Positions 18,264 to 26,708 of a DNA stretch of 64,000 nt are shown in pieces. Origin of the DNA: Actinomadura chibensis NBRC 106107 (lineage in GTDB: Bacteria; Actinomycetota; Actinomycetes; Streptosporangiales; Streptosporangiaceae); the NCBI RefSeq assembly GCF_001552135.1, contig NZ_BCQP01000025.1, forward strand, positions 62,001-126,000, given 5' to 3'. The position numbers and the translations under genes are program-made. Numbering within the stretch: the first letter of the stretch is position 1; every line of letters starts with the position of its first letter. A model generated the notes under the pieces. That model did not search any database. It had not been told where the DNA came from and saw only the letters and a list, made by a program, of their open reading frames with translations.

Positions 18264-18842
18264 ATGAGCACCGCGATCCCGGGCGACGACGGGCTGGCCC
18301 GCTGCCCGTGGGGCCTGTCAGCCCCCGACTACGTCGCCTACCACGATGACGAGTGGGGCCGTCCCGTCCGCGACGACGTGGGCCTCTACGAGAAGCTGTG
18401 CCTGGAGGCGTTCCAGTCGGGGCTTTCGTGGCTGACGATCCTGCGCAAGCGGGAGGCGTTCCGCGCCGCCTTCTGCGGGTTCGACCCCGAGAAGGTCGCC
18501 TCGTTCGGGCCGGACGACGTCGAGCGGCTGATGGCCGACGCGGGCATCGTCCGCAACCGCGCCAAGATCGACGCGACGATCGCCAACGCCCGCGCCGCCC
18601 TCGACCTGCCCGGCGGCCTCGCCGAGACCGCCTGGCGGTACGCCGACCCCGCCTCGCCCGCCTACACCGACATGGCCGACGTGCCCGCCTACACCGACGC
18701 GTCCAAGGCCCTCGCCAAGGAGCTGAAGAAGCACGGCTTCCGCTTCGTCGGCCCCACCACCGCCTACGCCCTCATGCAGGCGTGCGGCCTCGTCGACGAC
18801 CACCTGACCGGCTGCCACCGCCACGGCGCCTACCGTCCCTGA
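18264..18842 (+). CDS. tag: DNA-3-methyladenine glycosylase I
   Basis: A 192-residue protein with the complete Tag pattern. Zinc ligands C14, H27, H180 and C184 have the same spacing as in E. coli Tag, RCPW and YHDDEWG form the N-terminus, and EAFQSGLSW... RFVGPTTAYALMQACG are core motifs. It excises 3-methyladenine from alkylated DNA. In the mycobacterial block the same gene lies between the DivIVA-like and DUF3117 genes; here a 4.5-kb ABC/enoyl-CoA hydratase segment separates it from DUF3117. Confidence 0.95.
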   Translation: MSTAIPGDDGLARCPWGLSAPDYVAYHDDEWGRPVRDDVGLYEKLCLEAFQSGLSWLTILRKREAFRAAFCGFDPEKVASFGPDDVERLMADAGIVRNRAKIDATIANARAALDLPGGLAETAWRYADPASPAYTDMADVPAYTDASKALAKELKKHGFRFVGPTTAYALMQACGLVDDHLTGCHRHGAYRP

Positions 18843-18859
18843 CCCCGCGCCCGGCCGGG

Positions 18860-21445
18860 TCACTCCGCCTTGGCGGCTTCGAGGACCGGGATCCCGGCGG
18901 CGCGGCGCGCGGGCAGCGCGGACGTCGCCAGCGTGACCGCCGCCGCGCCCGCCGTGACCAGCGCGACCAGCCACCACGGCGGGGCGGCCGAGAAGAACGA
19001 GCTGCCCGTCGCGAGGTGCATCACGAGGACGGTCCCGAGCGCCGAGCCGAACCCGAGCAGGACGCCCAGCAGCACGACCGTCGCCGCCTCCCACCGGACG
19101 ATCGACCGGATCTGCGTCACCGTCGCGCCGACCGCGCCGAGCAGGCCGAACTCGCGGGTCCGCTCGCCGACGCTCATCGACACGGTCGTCGCCATCCCGA
19201 ACAGGGCGAGGACGAGCGCCATCCCGATGAAGCCGTAGACGACCCGGAGGCCCTTCGTCATCCCGCTCGCGGCCGTCTTCACGTAGCCGGACCGGTCGAG
19301 CACCTCCACGCCGGGGACGCCCGCGACCGCGCGAGTCAGGCCGGCCTTCGTCCCGCCGCGCACGAGGACCGCCTGCGTGGCCGCGCCGGGGTCGAGGCCG
19401 TCCATGGTGGCCGACGACACCAGCGCCTGGTCGGCGAACAGGTGCGACGGGTCGTGGTAGGCGCCCGCCACGGTCAGCGCGACCCGGCCCCGCGCGGCGC
19501 GCACGACGATCCGCTGCCCCTTCCTGATCTTCTGCGCCTTCAGCACCGTGGAGGACAGGCCGATCTCGCCGGGCCGCAGCGGGCGCAGGTTCCCGCCGAG
19601 GTCGAGCACCGACGGCAGCGCCGCCGGGTCGGCCCCGGTCACCATCAGGTAGTACGGCTCCGGCTCCTCGTCCGGCAGCGGCTTCGGCGGCGGGTCGACG
19701 AGCCTCGCCTCCGTGGTCGTGAGCGCCATCGCGTGCGACACGCCCGGCGCGGCGGCGGCCCTGTCGGCCGTGTCGCGGGGCAGCGGCGCCGGTCCGGACG
19801 ACGTCATCCCGGTCGCGGCGATCGCGTGGTCGGCCCGCATCACCCGCGTCCCGGCCTCCTCGAACCGGTCGTTCACCGACAGGACCATGAGCGCGGTCGT
19901 GGAGACCAGCGCGACGCCGAGCATCAGGGACGACGCCGCCGACGACACCCGGCGCGGGCTGCGGGTGATCGTGGCGCGGGCGAGCCGCCCGGCCTCGCCG
20001 CTGACCGCCGTGCCGATCCGGCCGACCAGGCCGCCGAGCGGGCCGACGAAGAACGGGGCGAGGACGGCGAGCGCCGCCACCACCGTCATGCACCCCATCA
20101 GCACCAGCATCGACGTGCCGACGGTGCGCTCGGGTCCCGGCGGCTCCTCGGACCGGATCGCGAAGATCGCCCCGAAGAACGTCCAGGAGCAGGCGAACAC
20201 GGCGAGGGCGCCGAGCAGCCGGGGCCAGCGGCGCCCGGCCGTGTCGGCGGCGGCGGCGCGCAGCGCCCGCATCGGCGAGATCCGCGCGGCGCGGCGGGCC
20301 GCCCGCCACGCGGCGAGCTGGGTGACGAGCACCCCCGCCGCGGCGGGCGCGGCGAGCGCGATCCAGCCGAACTGGACGTCGGCCGCGCTGATGTCGAAGC
20401 CGTCCTGCGCGAACAGCCTCGTGAGCAGCCCCGCCACCGGGTACCCGGCGAGCACCCCGCCCGCGGACGCGACCAGGCCGAGCGCGAGCGCCTCCAGCCG
20501 GATCAGCCGCTTGATCTGCCGCGGCGTCGCGCCGATGGCGCTGAGCAGGGCGAGCCGCCGGGTCCGCTGCCGGACGAGCGTCCCGAACGTGTTCGCCACG
20601 ACGAACAGCCCGACGAACACCGCGACGGACGAGAGCATCCCGATCACGCCGCCGAGCGACACCCCCGCCGACGCCAGCTCGGCGGACTGGGAGCGCCGCA
20701 CGTCGGCCGCCGTCCGCACGGTGACGTCCTTGCCGCGCAGGTCGCGGGCCAGGTCGGCGCGCAGCGTCGCGGGCGCGACGCCGGGCGCGGCCTTCACCCA
20801 CACGCCCTGCCAGACCCCGGCGGGCAGCCCGGCGGCCTGCCGGACGGTCTCCGGCGGCGCGAGCAGCAGGTCCCCGCTCGCGACCGCGCCGCGGCCCTGC
20901 ACGGTGGCGACGCCGACGACCTTCCACGTCCGGCCCTGCTTCGGCAGCGTCACCTGGACCGGGTCGCCCACGTCGAGCTTCCCGGCGCGGGCGACGTGCC
21001 GGGTGACCACGACCTCGCCGTCGGCGGCGGGCGCGCGCCCCGACTCCAGGCGGTACGGGCTGAGGCGGGCGTCGGACGTCCAGGGGCGCAGGGTCGTCCC
21101 GGCCCCGGCCGGCGGCGTGATCGCCTTCCCGCCCTTCCCGGACGCGGTGACCGGGACCAGCGCGTCCCCGGCCGCCGCCGCGACGCCCGGGCGCCCCGCC
21201 ACGTCGGCCAGCGCGACCCGGCCGTCCGGCGTCGCGTACGGGTCGCCCGGGTCGGACGTCCCGCCGAGGACGAGCACGTCCGAGCGGGAGTACTCGCTGG
21301 CGTCGCTGCCCGACACCGCCTCCTGCGCCCGCAGCGTGAACTGCAGCGAGCCCGCCATCAGGCCGATCGAGAACAGCGCCGCCAGCAGCGTGGCGAGCAG
21401 CCGGACCCAGCCCTCGGCGAACGAGCGGCGCGCGATGAGCCACAT
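18860..21445 (-). CDS. MacB/FtsX-type ABC transporter permease
   Basis: An 861-residue membrane protein with two FtsX domains. It has an N-terminal helix (residues about 16-38), a large extracytoplasmic region, a cluster of three helices (about residues 250-420), a second N-terminal-like helix near 475, another extracytoplasmic region and a final three-helix group. This is the duplicated architecture of lipoprotein/antibiotic-export and mechanotransmission permeases. ATG 21445 lies five bases after the ATPase stop. Substrate unknown; no histidine kinase is adjacent, so a BceAB-type sensing module is not indicated. Confidence 0.88.
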   Translation of the reverse strand: MWLIARRSFAEGWVRLLATLLAALFSIGLMAGSLQFTLRAQEAVSGSDASEYSRSDVLVLGGTSDPGDPYATPDGRVALADVAGRPGVAAAAGDALVPVTASGKGGKAITPPAGAGTTLRPWTSDARLSPYRLESGRAPAADGEVVVTRHVARAGKLDVGDPVQVTLPKQGRTWKVVGVATVQGRGAVASGDLLLAPPETVRQAAGLPAGVWQGVWVKAAPGVAPATLRADLARDLRGKDVTVRTAADVRRSQSAELASAGVSLGGVIGMLSSVAVFVGLFVVANTFGTLVRQRTRRLALLSAIGATPRQIKRLIRLEALALGLVASAGGVLAGYPVAGLLTRLFAQDGFDISAADVQFGWIALAAPAAAGVLVTQLAAWRAARRAARISPMRALRAAAADTAGRRWPRLLGALAVFACSWTFFGAIFAIRSEEPPGPERTVGTSMLVLMGCMTVVAALAVLAPFFVGPLGGLVGRIGTAVSGEAGRLARATITRSPRRVSSAASSLMLGVALVSTTALMVLSVNDRFEEAGTRVMRADHAIAATGMTSSGPAPLPRDTADRAAAAPGVSHAMALTTTEARLVDPPPKPLPDEEPEPYYLMVTGADPAALPSVLDLGGNLRPLRPGEIGLSSTVLKAQKIRKGQRIVVRAARGRVALTVAGAYHDPSHLFADQALVSSATMDGLDPGAATQAVLVRGGTKAGLTRAVAGVPGVEVLDRSGYVKTAASGMTKGLRVVYGFIGMALVLALFGMATTVSMSVGERTREFGLLGAVGATVTQIRSIVRWEAATVVLLGVLLGFGSALGTVLVMHLATGSSFFSAAPPWWLVALVTAGAAAVTLATSALPARRAAGIPVLEAAKAE

Positions 21446-21450
21446 GCCGC

Positions 21451-22215
21451 TCAGCCCTCCATCCGCCGCATGGCGGCGTGGACCTGGTCGATCGTCGGCG
21501 CGAGCAGCTCCCGGACGATCATCCCGTCGGCGAGGAACAGCACCCGGTCGGCGTGCGCGGCGGCGACCGGGTCGTGCGTCACCATGATCACCGTCTGCCG
21601 GTAGGCGTCCACGGCGCCGCGCAGGAACCCGAGCACCTCGGCGCCCGAGCGGGAGTCGAGGTTGCCGGTCGGCTCGTCGGCGAACAGCACCTCGGGGCGC
21701 GTCAGCAGGGCCCGCGCGACCGCGACCCGCTGCTGCTGCCCGCCGGACAGCTCGCTCGGCCGGTGGTCCAGCCGCTCGCGCAGACCGAGCGCGTCGATGA
21801 TCTCGTTGAACCACTGGCGGTCGGCGCGGCGGTTGCCGAGGCGTCCGGTCAGCCGGATGTTCTCCTCCGCCGTCAGCATCGGCAGCAGGTTGAACGACTG
21901 GAACACGAACCCGAGCCGGTCGCGGCGCAGCTTCGTCAGCCGCGTCCTGGACAGCTTGGTGATGTCGACGTCGCCGATGAGCACCGAGCCGGAGGACACG
22001 GTGTCCAGCCCGGCCATGCAGTGCAGGAACGTCGACTTGCCGGAGCCGGACGGCCCCATGATCGCGGTGAACCGGCCCCGCGGGAACGCCGCCGAGACGC
22101 CGCGCAGCGCGGTCACCGCGCCGTCGCCCGTCCCGTACGACTTGACCACGTCGCGAGCGGTCGCCACGAGGTCGTGGACGTGCCCGGCAGGGGGTGCGGC
22201 GGTCGTCTGTGTCAT
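21451..22215 (-). CDS. ABC transporter ATP-binding protein, LolD/MacB type
   Basis: A 254-residue ATPase: Walker A GPSGSGKST, Q-loop FVFQSFNLLP, signature LSGGQQQRVAVARAL, Walker B VLFADEPTGNLDS and the H-loop MVTHDP. The ATG at 22215 starts MTQTTAAPP; a longer in-frame reading to 22269 is less likely because it begins inside the terminator region. It is the partner of the permease that follows with a five-base gap. Confidence 0.9.
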   Translation of the reverse strand: MTQTTAAPPAGHVHDLVATARDVVKSYGTGDGAVTALRGVSAAFPRGRFTAIMGPSGSGKSTFLHCMAGLDTVSSGSVLIGDVDITKLSRTRLTKLRRDRLGFVFQSFNLLPMLTAEENIRLTGRLGNRRADRQWFNEIIDALGLRERLDHRPSELSGGQQQRVAVARALLTRPEVLFADEPTGNLDSRSGAEVLGFLRGAVDAYRQTVIMVTHDPVAAAHADRVLFLADGMIVRELLAPTIDQVHAAMRRMEG

Positions 22216-22263
22216 GCCGTCCAGCCAACCGCCCGGCACCCCCGCTCCACACTGGCGCACGCT

Positions 22264-22306
22264 CCCCACCCGCTGGTGGGGAAGGCCCCACCCGGCGGCG
22301 TGGGGC
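22264..22306 (-). terminator. Two adjacent hairpins after the enoyl-CoA hydratase gene
   Basis: GCCCCAC/GTGGGGC (22285-22291 with 22300-22306) abuts the stop codon. CCCCACC/GGTGGGG (22264-22270 with 22275-22281) follows. Both stems are perfect 7-bp pairs; there is no T-run. Confidence 0.6.
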
Positions 22307-23091
22307 TAGCGGCCCTCGAAGACCGGCTTCTCCTTGTTCAGGAACGCGTCGGTCGCGTTGTGGTGGTCGCTCGTCTTCTCGCACTCGTCCTGGAGCTCGG
22401 CCTCCCGCTCCAGCGCGGCCGCGAGGTCGTGCGTCGCCGCGAAGTCGAGCGCCGCCTTGACCGCGCCGTAGGCGGCCGTCGGCCCGGCCGCGAGCCGCCG
22501 CGCCAGCTCCACGGACGCGGGGGCCAGCTCGTCCGCCGGGACGACCCGGTTCACGAGCCCGAGCTCCAGCGCCTCCGGCGCCGTCAGCGGCTCGCCCAGC
22601 AGGAGCAGCTCGGCGGCCTTCGCGCGGCCGACGAGGCGCTGCAGCGTCCACGACATGCCCGAGTCCGGGGCGAGGCCGATCCCGGTGAACGCGGTCGCGA
22701 ACCGCGCCCGGTCGGACGCGACGACCAGGTCGCACGCCCACGCCAGCGACGCGCCCGCGCCCGCCGCCACCCCGTTCACGGCCGCCACCACCGGCTTGCG
22801 CATCCCGGCGAGCGCCAGCACGATCGGGTTGTAGTGCCTGCGGACGGTGTCGTCCAGGCCCTTCCCGGCGGCGAGGTTCGCGGCGTGCTCGCGCAGGTCC
22901 TGCCCGGCGCAGAAGGCGCGGCCCGCGCCGGTGAGGACCACCGCGCGGGCGGCCGGGTCGGCGGCGGCGCGCACCACGGTCGCGCGCAGCAGCTCCTTCA
23001 TCTCGGCCGTCAGCGAGTTCATCCCGTCGGGACGGTTCAGGGTGATCGTCCCCACGCCGTCGGTCACGTCGTACAGCACGGTCTCAGCCAT
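22306..23091 (-). CDS. Enoyl-CoA hydratase/isomerase family protein (PaaG-like)
   Basis: A 261-residue crotonase. The oxyanion-hole segments are AFCAGQDLREH (about residues 60-70) and NGVAAGAGASLAWACD (about 106-121). APDSGMSWTL places an Asp where PaaG-type 1,2-epoxyphenylacetyl-CoA isomerases have their catalytic residue, with Leu/Ala replacing the usual hydratase Glu pair. The C-terminal EKRKPVF-like ending is typical. It may isomerise or hydrate an acyl-CoA; no paa or fad cluster is nearby, so the pathway is open. Confidence 0.85.
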   Translation of the reverse strand: MAETVLYDVTDGVGTITLNRPDGMNSLTAEMKELLRATVVRAAADPAARAVVLTGAGRAFCAGQDLREHAANLAAGKGLDDTVRRHYNPIVLALAGMRKPVVAAVNGVAAGAGASLAWACDLVVASDRARFATAFTGIGLAPDSGMSWTLQRLVGRAKAAELLLLGEPLTAPEALELGLVNRVVPADELAPASVELARRLAAGPTAAYGAVKAALDFAATHDLAAALEREAELQDECEKTSDHHNATDAFLNKEKPVFEGR

Positions 23092-23396
23092 CGGCGGCCA
23101 CCTTCACGCGTCGTCCCGGGTCCTCCGGAGATCTTCCCAGGCGGCCGCCGCCGAACCCGGAGGCGGGGGGCCCGGGAGGGGCCCGCGCGGCGTCCGCAAC
23201 GCCCTGCCGGAGGGCGCCGAAACGCGTGTCCGCGACCCCCGTGAACACCCCGGACTTCTGATCTGGAGGCTGATCGTTACCACTTCGCGCCCGGAAGACG
23301 AGATAATGGACCACTACTGATGACGCGGATGCGACACGCGGCCACGCGGCCAACGGTGTGCGAGGCCGCGGCCCTACCCAGGAAGGGGATGTACGC
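23092..23396. other. 305-bp intergenic region between divergent genes
   Basis: No ORF of family-like character is seen. The most promoter-like element for the rightward DUF3117 gene is GATAAT at 23302-23307 (5/6 match to TATAAT), which would give a leader of about 83 nt. GGAAGGGG at 23381-23388 is the ribosome site. The left half, very GC-rich, presumably holds the promoter of the enoyl-CoA hydratase gene but shows no clear hexamers. Confidence 0.45.
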
Positions 23397-23564
23397 ATGG
23401 CGGCGATGAAGCCGCGGACGGGAGACGGTCCGCTTGAGGTGACCAAGGAGGGACGCGGAATCGTCATGCGGGTCCCCCTCGAAGGCGGCGGCCGCCTCGT
23501 GGTCGAGCTCTCCGCCGACGAGGCGAAGGAACTGGGCGAGGCCCTCAAGGACGTCGTGGGCTGA
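23397..23564 (+). CDS. DUF3117 small conserved protein (Rv1211-like)
   Basis: A 55-residue protein beginning MAAMKPRTGDGPLEV, a near-invariant start in actinobacteria. It continues with KEGRGIVMRVP and the acidic amphipathic C-terminal helix LSADEAKELGEAL. ATG 23397 was chosen over the upstream reading because of GGAAGGGG eight bases before it and the conserved N-terminus. Function unknown. Such strict conservation of a tiny protein next to tag suggests a structural or regulatory role. Confidence 0.93.
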   Translation: MAAMKPRTGDGPLEVTKEGRGIVMRVPLEGGGRLVVELSADEAKELGEALKDVVG

Positions 23565-23770
23565 GACGTCGCGGGCTGAGGCCCTCCGCCGTTCCCGGTC
23601 TGGTCGGCGACGGTCCCGGCGGCTCCGCCGGGGCCCTTGCCGTCCCCGGGCCCGGCCCCGCTCGCTCGCCCGCCCGCCCGCAGCTTGAGCCGAGCTTGAT
23701 CCGAGCGTGACCGACCACCGAGCTCCACCGGATCACGGAGCTCCACCGACCACGGGGGGAACCCGCCGCC

Positions 23771-25231
23771 ATGCCCATCGAGACCCGCATCCACGGCGCC
23801 TCCGGCACCGTGTCGCAGACCGCGGCCGACCTCGGGGCCGAGGCGGTCGCGGTGCCCGTCCGGCCGGGCCCGGTCGCGCCCGCCGCCGAGGTCGCGGAGT
23901 CGCTGCCCTTCACGCTCGACGAGCTGCTCGACCTGCACCGCGCGAAGGGCGAGCCCGGCGAGATCACGGCCACCCAGGTCCGCGTCGGCGACCGGGTGCG
24001 CGAGCTGCTGCTGTACGGGGTCGGCGATGCCGCGCCGGCCGACCTGCGCAAGGCGGGCGCCGCGCTGGCCCGCCGCGGCCGGGGCCGGACGGCGCTGGTC
24101 GCCGGGGTCCCCGAGGGCGACCTCGCCGCCTTCGTCGAGGGCGCGCTGCTCGCCTCCTACGAGTTCAAGATCGGCGCGCCGCCCGCGCGGCGGGCGCTCG
24201 GCACGCTCGCCGTGCTGACCGAGGCCGGGCCCGAGGCCGCCGCGCCCGCGATCGAGCTCGGCGCCGTCCGCGCCCGCGCCACCGCGCTGGCCCGCGACCT
24301 CGCCAACACGCCGTCCCGCGAGAAGGACCCGTCCTGGCTCGCCGCGCAGGCCGAGCGGGTCGCCGCTGACGCGGGCCTCGCCGTCCGCGTGCGCGGCGAG
24401 AAGGAGTTGCTGGACGAGGGCTTCGGCGGCATCCTCGCGGTCGGCGCCGGATCGGCCCGCCCGCCCCGGCTGATCGAGCTGTCCTACCTCCCGGACGGCA
24501 CGCCCGACCGGCACGTCGTGCTGGTCGGCAAGGGCATCACGTTCGACAGCGGCGGCCTGTCGCTCAAGCCGAACGACAACATGAAGACGATGAAGACCGA
24601 CATGGCGGGCGGTGCGGCGGTCATCGCCGCGATGAGCGCGCTGCGCGGCCTCGGCGTCCGCGCCCGCGTGACGGGGCTGGTCGCCGCCGCCGAGAACATG
24701 CCGTCCGGGTCGGCGATGCGGCCGAGCGACGTGATCACCCACTACGGCGGGACGACCTCCGAGGTCCTGAACACCGACGCCGAGGGACGGCTCGTCCTCG
24801 CCGACGCCATCGCCTACGCCGCCGCCGAGCTGGCCCCGGACGCGATCGTCGACGTCGCGACGCTGACCGGTGCGGCCAAGGTCGCCCTCGGGCTCCGCCA
24901 CGGCGCGCTGTTCGCCACCGACGACGACCTCGCCCGCGCGCTCACCGACGCGGGCGCGGCGGCGGGCGAGCCGGTCTGGCGGCTGCCGCTCGTCGCCGAT
25001 TACCGCGCCGCGATCGACTCCGACGTCGCCGACATCAACAACATCGGGCGCGGCGGCTACGGCGGCGGGTCGATCACTGCGGCGCTGTTCCTGCGCGAGT
25101 TCACGGGCGGCGTCCCCTGGGCGCACCTCGACATCGCCGGGCCCGGCCGCGCCACGTCCGACGACGCCGAGATCAGCCGGGGCGCGACCGGCTTCGGAGC
25201 CCGGCTGCTGCTCCGCTGGCTGACCGCCTGA
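23771..25231 (+). CDS. pepA: Leucyl aminopeptidase (M17 family)
   Basis: A 486-residue protein with a variable N-terminal domain (1-170) and the conserved C-terminal catalytic domain. Two-metal ligands lie in VGKGITFDSGGLSLKP (Lys, Asp), DMAGGAAV (Asp) and the signature NTDAEGRL (Asp, Glu). GYGGGSITAALFL and the final WAHLDIAGP are further M17 features. It releases N-terminal residues from peptides in the cytoplasm. The upstream 206 bp hold short direct repeats (GAGCTCCACCG at 23720 and 23738). Confidence 0.93.
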   Translation: MPIETRIHGASGTVSQTAADLGAEAVAVPVRPGPVAPAAEVAESLPFTLDELLDLHRAKGEPGEITATQVRVGDRVRELLLYGVGDAAPADLRKAGAALARRGRGRTALVAGVPEGDLAAFVEGALLASYEFKIGAPPARRALGTLAVLTEAGPEAAAPAIELGAVRARATALARDLANTPSREKDPSWLAAQAERVAADAGLAVRVRGEKELLDEGFGGILAVGAGSARPPRLIELSYLPDGTPDRHVVLVGKGITFDSGGLSLKPNDNMKTMKTDMAGGAAVIAAMSALRGLGVRARVTGLVAAAENMPSGSAMRPSDVITHYGGTTSEVLNTDAEGRLVLADAIAYAAAELAPDAIVDVATLTGAAKVALGLRHGALFATDDDLARALTDAGAAAGEPVWRLPLVADYRAAIDSDVADINNIGRGGYGGGSITAALFLREFTGGVPWAHLDIAGPGRATSDDAEISRGATGFGARLLLRWLTA

Positions 25232-25239
25232 GCCCCCGG

Positions 25240-25857
25240 CTACTTGGTGCGGCGGTCGATCACCGGGACGCGGTGGAACCGCTTCGCCTGCTTGACGACC
25301 TGCGCGAGCGTCGCGTCCCAGCCCTGGTCCACCGCGAAGCACCACGGGACGGCCGCCGCCGTGGCCGGGACGTCCCGCATGGTCAGCGCGACGAGATGCG
25401 GCCGCTCCGACGTCCGCGCCAGCTCGGCCAGCTCCTCGGTGGGCAGGAAGACGAGGTAGTCCTGCTCGCCGCGGCGGGTGCCGCCGGCGCCGCGCCGCAG
25501 CGCCGCGATCGCCGCCACGTCCGGCCAGGGGAGCGTGCGGCCGGACCGGCGGGGGAGCGGCCAGCGGGCCGGGCGGCGCACCCCGTCCCCGGCGAGCTCC
25601 AGGACGGGACGCCGCGTCAGCATCCCCCCGGCCGACACGGCGAGCCCCGCCCCGAACATCGCGAGCCCGGCCGCGCCGAGCACCGTGGTCGTGACGCTGC
25701 CCACCCCGGCGCCCCGGACGATCCCGCCCGCGACGAACGCCACCGCCGCCAGGAACAGGATCAAGAACGCGACGAGCCGCCACGTTCCGCGCCAGGTCAC
25801 CCGCTGCCGTACCGCGAAGACCTCGGACGGCTCAGGGGCCGGGCGGTCCGTGGTCAA
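25240..25857 (-). CDS. Membrane protein of unknown function
   Basis: A 205-residue protein with two adjacent transmembrane helices (residues about 32-57 and 62-88), then a soluble domain of about 110 residues containing WPDVAAIAAL and YLVFLPTEELAELA. This is the pattern of small PH-like membrane proteins. TTG 25857 was chosen because it overlaps the methyltransferase stop (TTGA); a GTG about 26 codons later is an alternative. No family was recognised. It is convergent with pepA, eight bases apart. Confidence 0.65.
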   Translation of the reverse strand: MTTDRPAPEPSEVFAVRQRVTWRGTWRLVAFLILFLAAVAFVAGGIVRGAGVGSVTTTVLGAAGLAMFGAGLAVSAGGMLTRRPVLELAGDGVRRPARWPLPRRSGRTLPWPDVAAIAALRRGAGGTRRGEQDYLVFLPTEELAELARTSERPHLVALTMRDVPATAAAVPWCFAVDQGWDATLAQVVKQAKRFHRVPVIDRRTK

Positions 25858-26456
25858 TCGCGCTTGACGGCGCACAGCAGGCCGTCGCCCACCGGGACGA
25901 GCAGCGGGACGAGCCGGTCGTCGTCCCGGATCATCCGGTGCACCTCGCGGATCGCCTCGACGTCGGGGTCGCGGCGGTCGGGGTCGGCGACCCAGCCGCC
26001 CCACAGCGCGTTGTCGAACGCGACGACGCCGCCCGGCCGCAGCAGCCGCAGCGCGTCCAGGAGGTACTCGGGGTACTCGCGCTTCTGCGCGTCGCAGAAC
26101 ACCATGTCGTAGGCGCCGTCGGTGAGCCGCGGCAGCACTTCGAGCGCCGGGCCGACGATCATCCGGGTGCGGAACGCGCCGAGCCCCGCCTCCCGGTACG
26201 CCTGCTTGGCCAGGCGCTGGTTCTCGGGGTCGATGTCGACGCTCGTGAGGACCGCGTCCTTCGGCATGCCGCGCATCAGCCAGACGCCGGACACGCCGCA
26301 GCCGGAGCCGACCTCCACGACCGTCCGGGCGCCGAGCAGGGTCGCGAGGAAGCGCAGCGCGGCGCCGCCCGCCGGGCCGATCGGGGACGCCCCGACCTCC
26401 TCGCCGCGGCGCCTCGCGTCGAGCAGCGGCTCGTCTTCCGGGAGGAACCCCTCCAC
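25854..26456 (-). CDS. O-methyltransferase (class I, SAM-dependent; Rv1220c-like)
   Basis: A protein of about 200 residues. SAM motif I is VVEVGSGCGVSGVWL, motif II-like TSVDIDPENQ, with YDMVFCDAQKREYPEYL and LRPGGVVAFDNALWGG typical of the metal-dependent catechol-OMT-like group. It is divergent from sigE, exactly as in mycobacteria. GTG 26456 is the only standard in-frame start before an upstream TGA, but a strong GAGGAGG precedes an ATC codon ten codons earlier, so the true N-terminus may be longer. Substrate unknown. Confidence 0.88.
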   Translation of the reverse strand: MEGFLPEDEPLLDARRRGEEVGASPIGPAGGAALRFLATLLGARTVVEVGSGCGVSGVWLMRGMPKDAVLTSVDIDPENQRLAKQAYREAGLGAFRTRMIVGPALEVLPRLTDGAYDMVFCDAQKREYPEYLLDALRLLRPGGVVAFDNALWGGWVADPDRRDPDVEAIREVHRMIRDDDRLVPLLVPVGDGLLCAVKRD

Positions 26457-26545
26457 AAAGGCCCGGGTGGCCTGATCGGCGTCGATGGCTGCCTCCTCAA
26501 GGGACCCCCGCCTGGCTCATGCTGGAAAGACCATATCGTTGACGG

Positions 26546-26571
26546 GGAACCAACCGGGGTTCCAGCGCGTT
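26546..26571 (+). promoter_or_regulatory. ECF-type promoter of sigE with overlapping palindrome
   Basis: GGAAC (26546-26550) and CGTT (26568-26571) are 17 bp apart, the pattern of extracytoplasmic-function sigma promoters, suggesting autoregulation. GGAACC (26546-26551) and GGTTCC (26558-26563) form an inverted repeat over the -35, so a dimeric regulator could also bind there. Confidence 0.55.
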
Positions 26572-26708
26572 GTAGCCGCTGAAGGGATCTGTCCGCCGGA
26601 CGGGTCGAACCCACGAGATCCGAGTCGGTCCAGCACCGCCCCAGCCCAGGCGAGACCGTGCCGTTCCAAGGCGAGACCTTGGCTACGAGAGAGGAACAGC
26701 CCGGCACC

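Noticed and set aside
18318..22741. Very long open frames (over 1000 codons) on both strands across the FtsX-type permease, and its extension past the ATPase gene
   Set aside because: They are shadow frames created by high GC. Only the frame with two FtsX domains shows family motifs, and its start is set by the coupled ATG at 21445.
23084..25783. An 899-codon frame antisense to pepA
   Set aside because: Composition is Arg/Gly/Ala low complexity with no family resemblance, while the opposite strand encodes a complete M17 peptidase.
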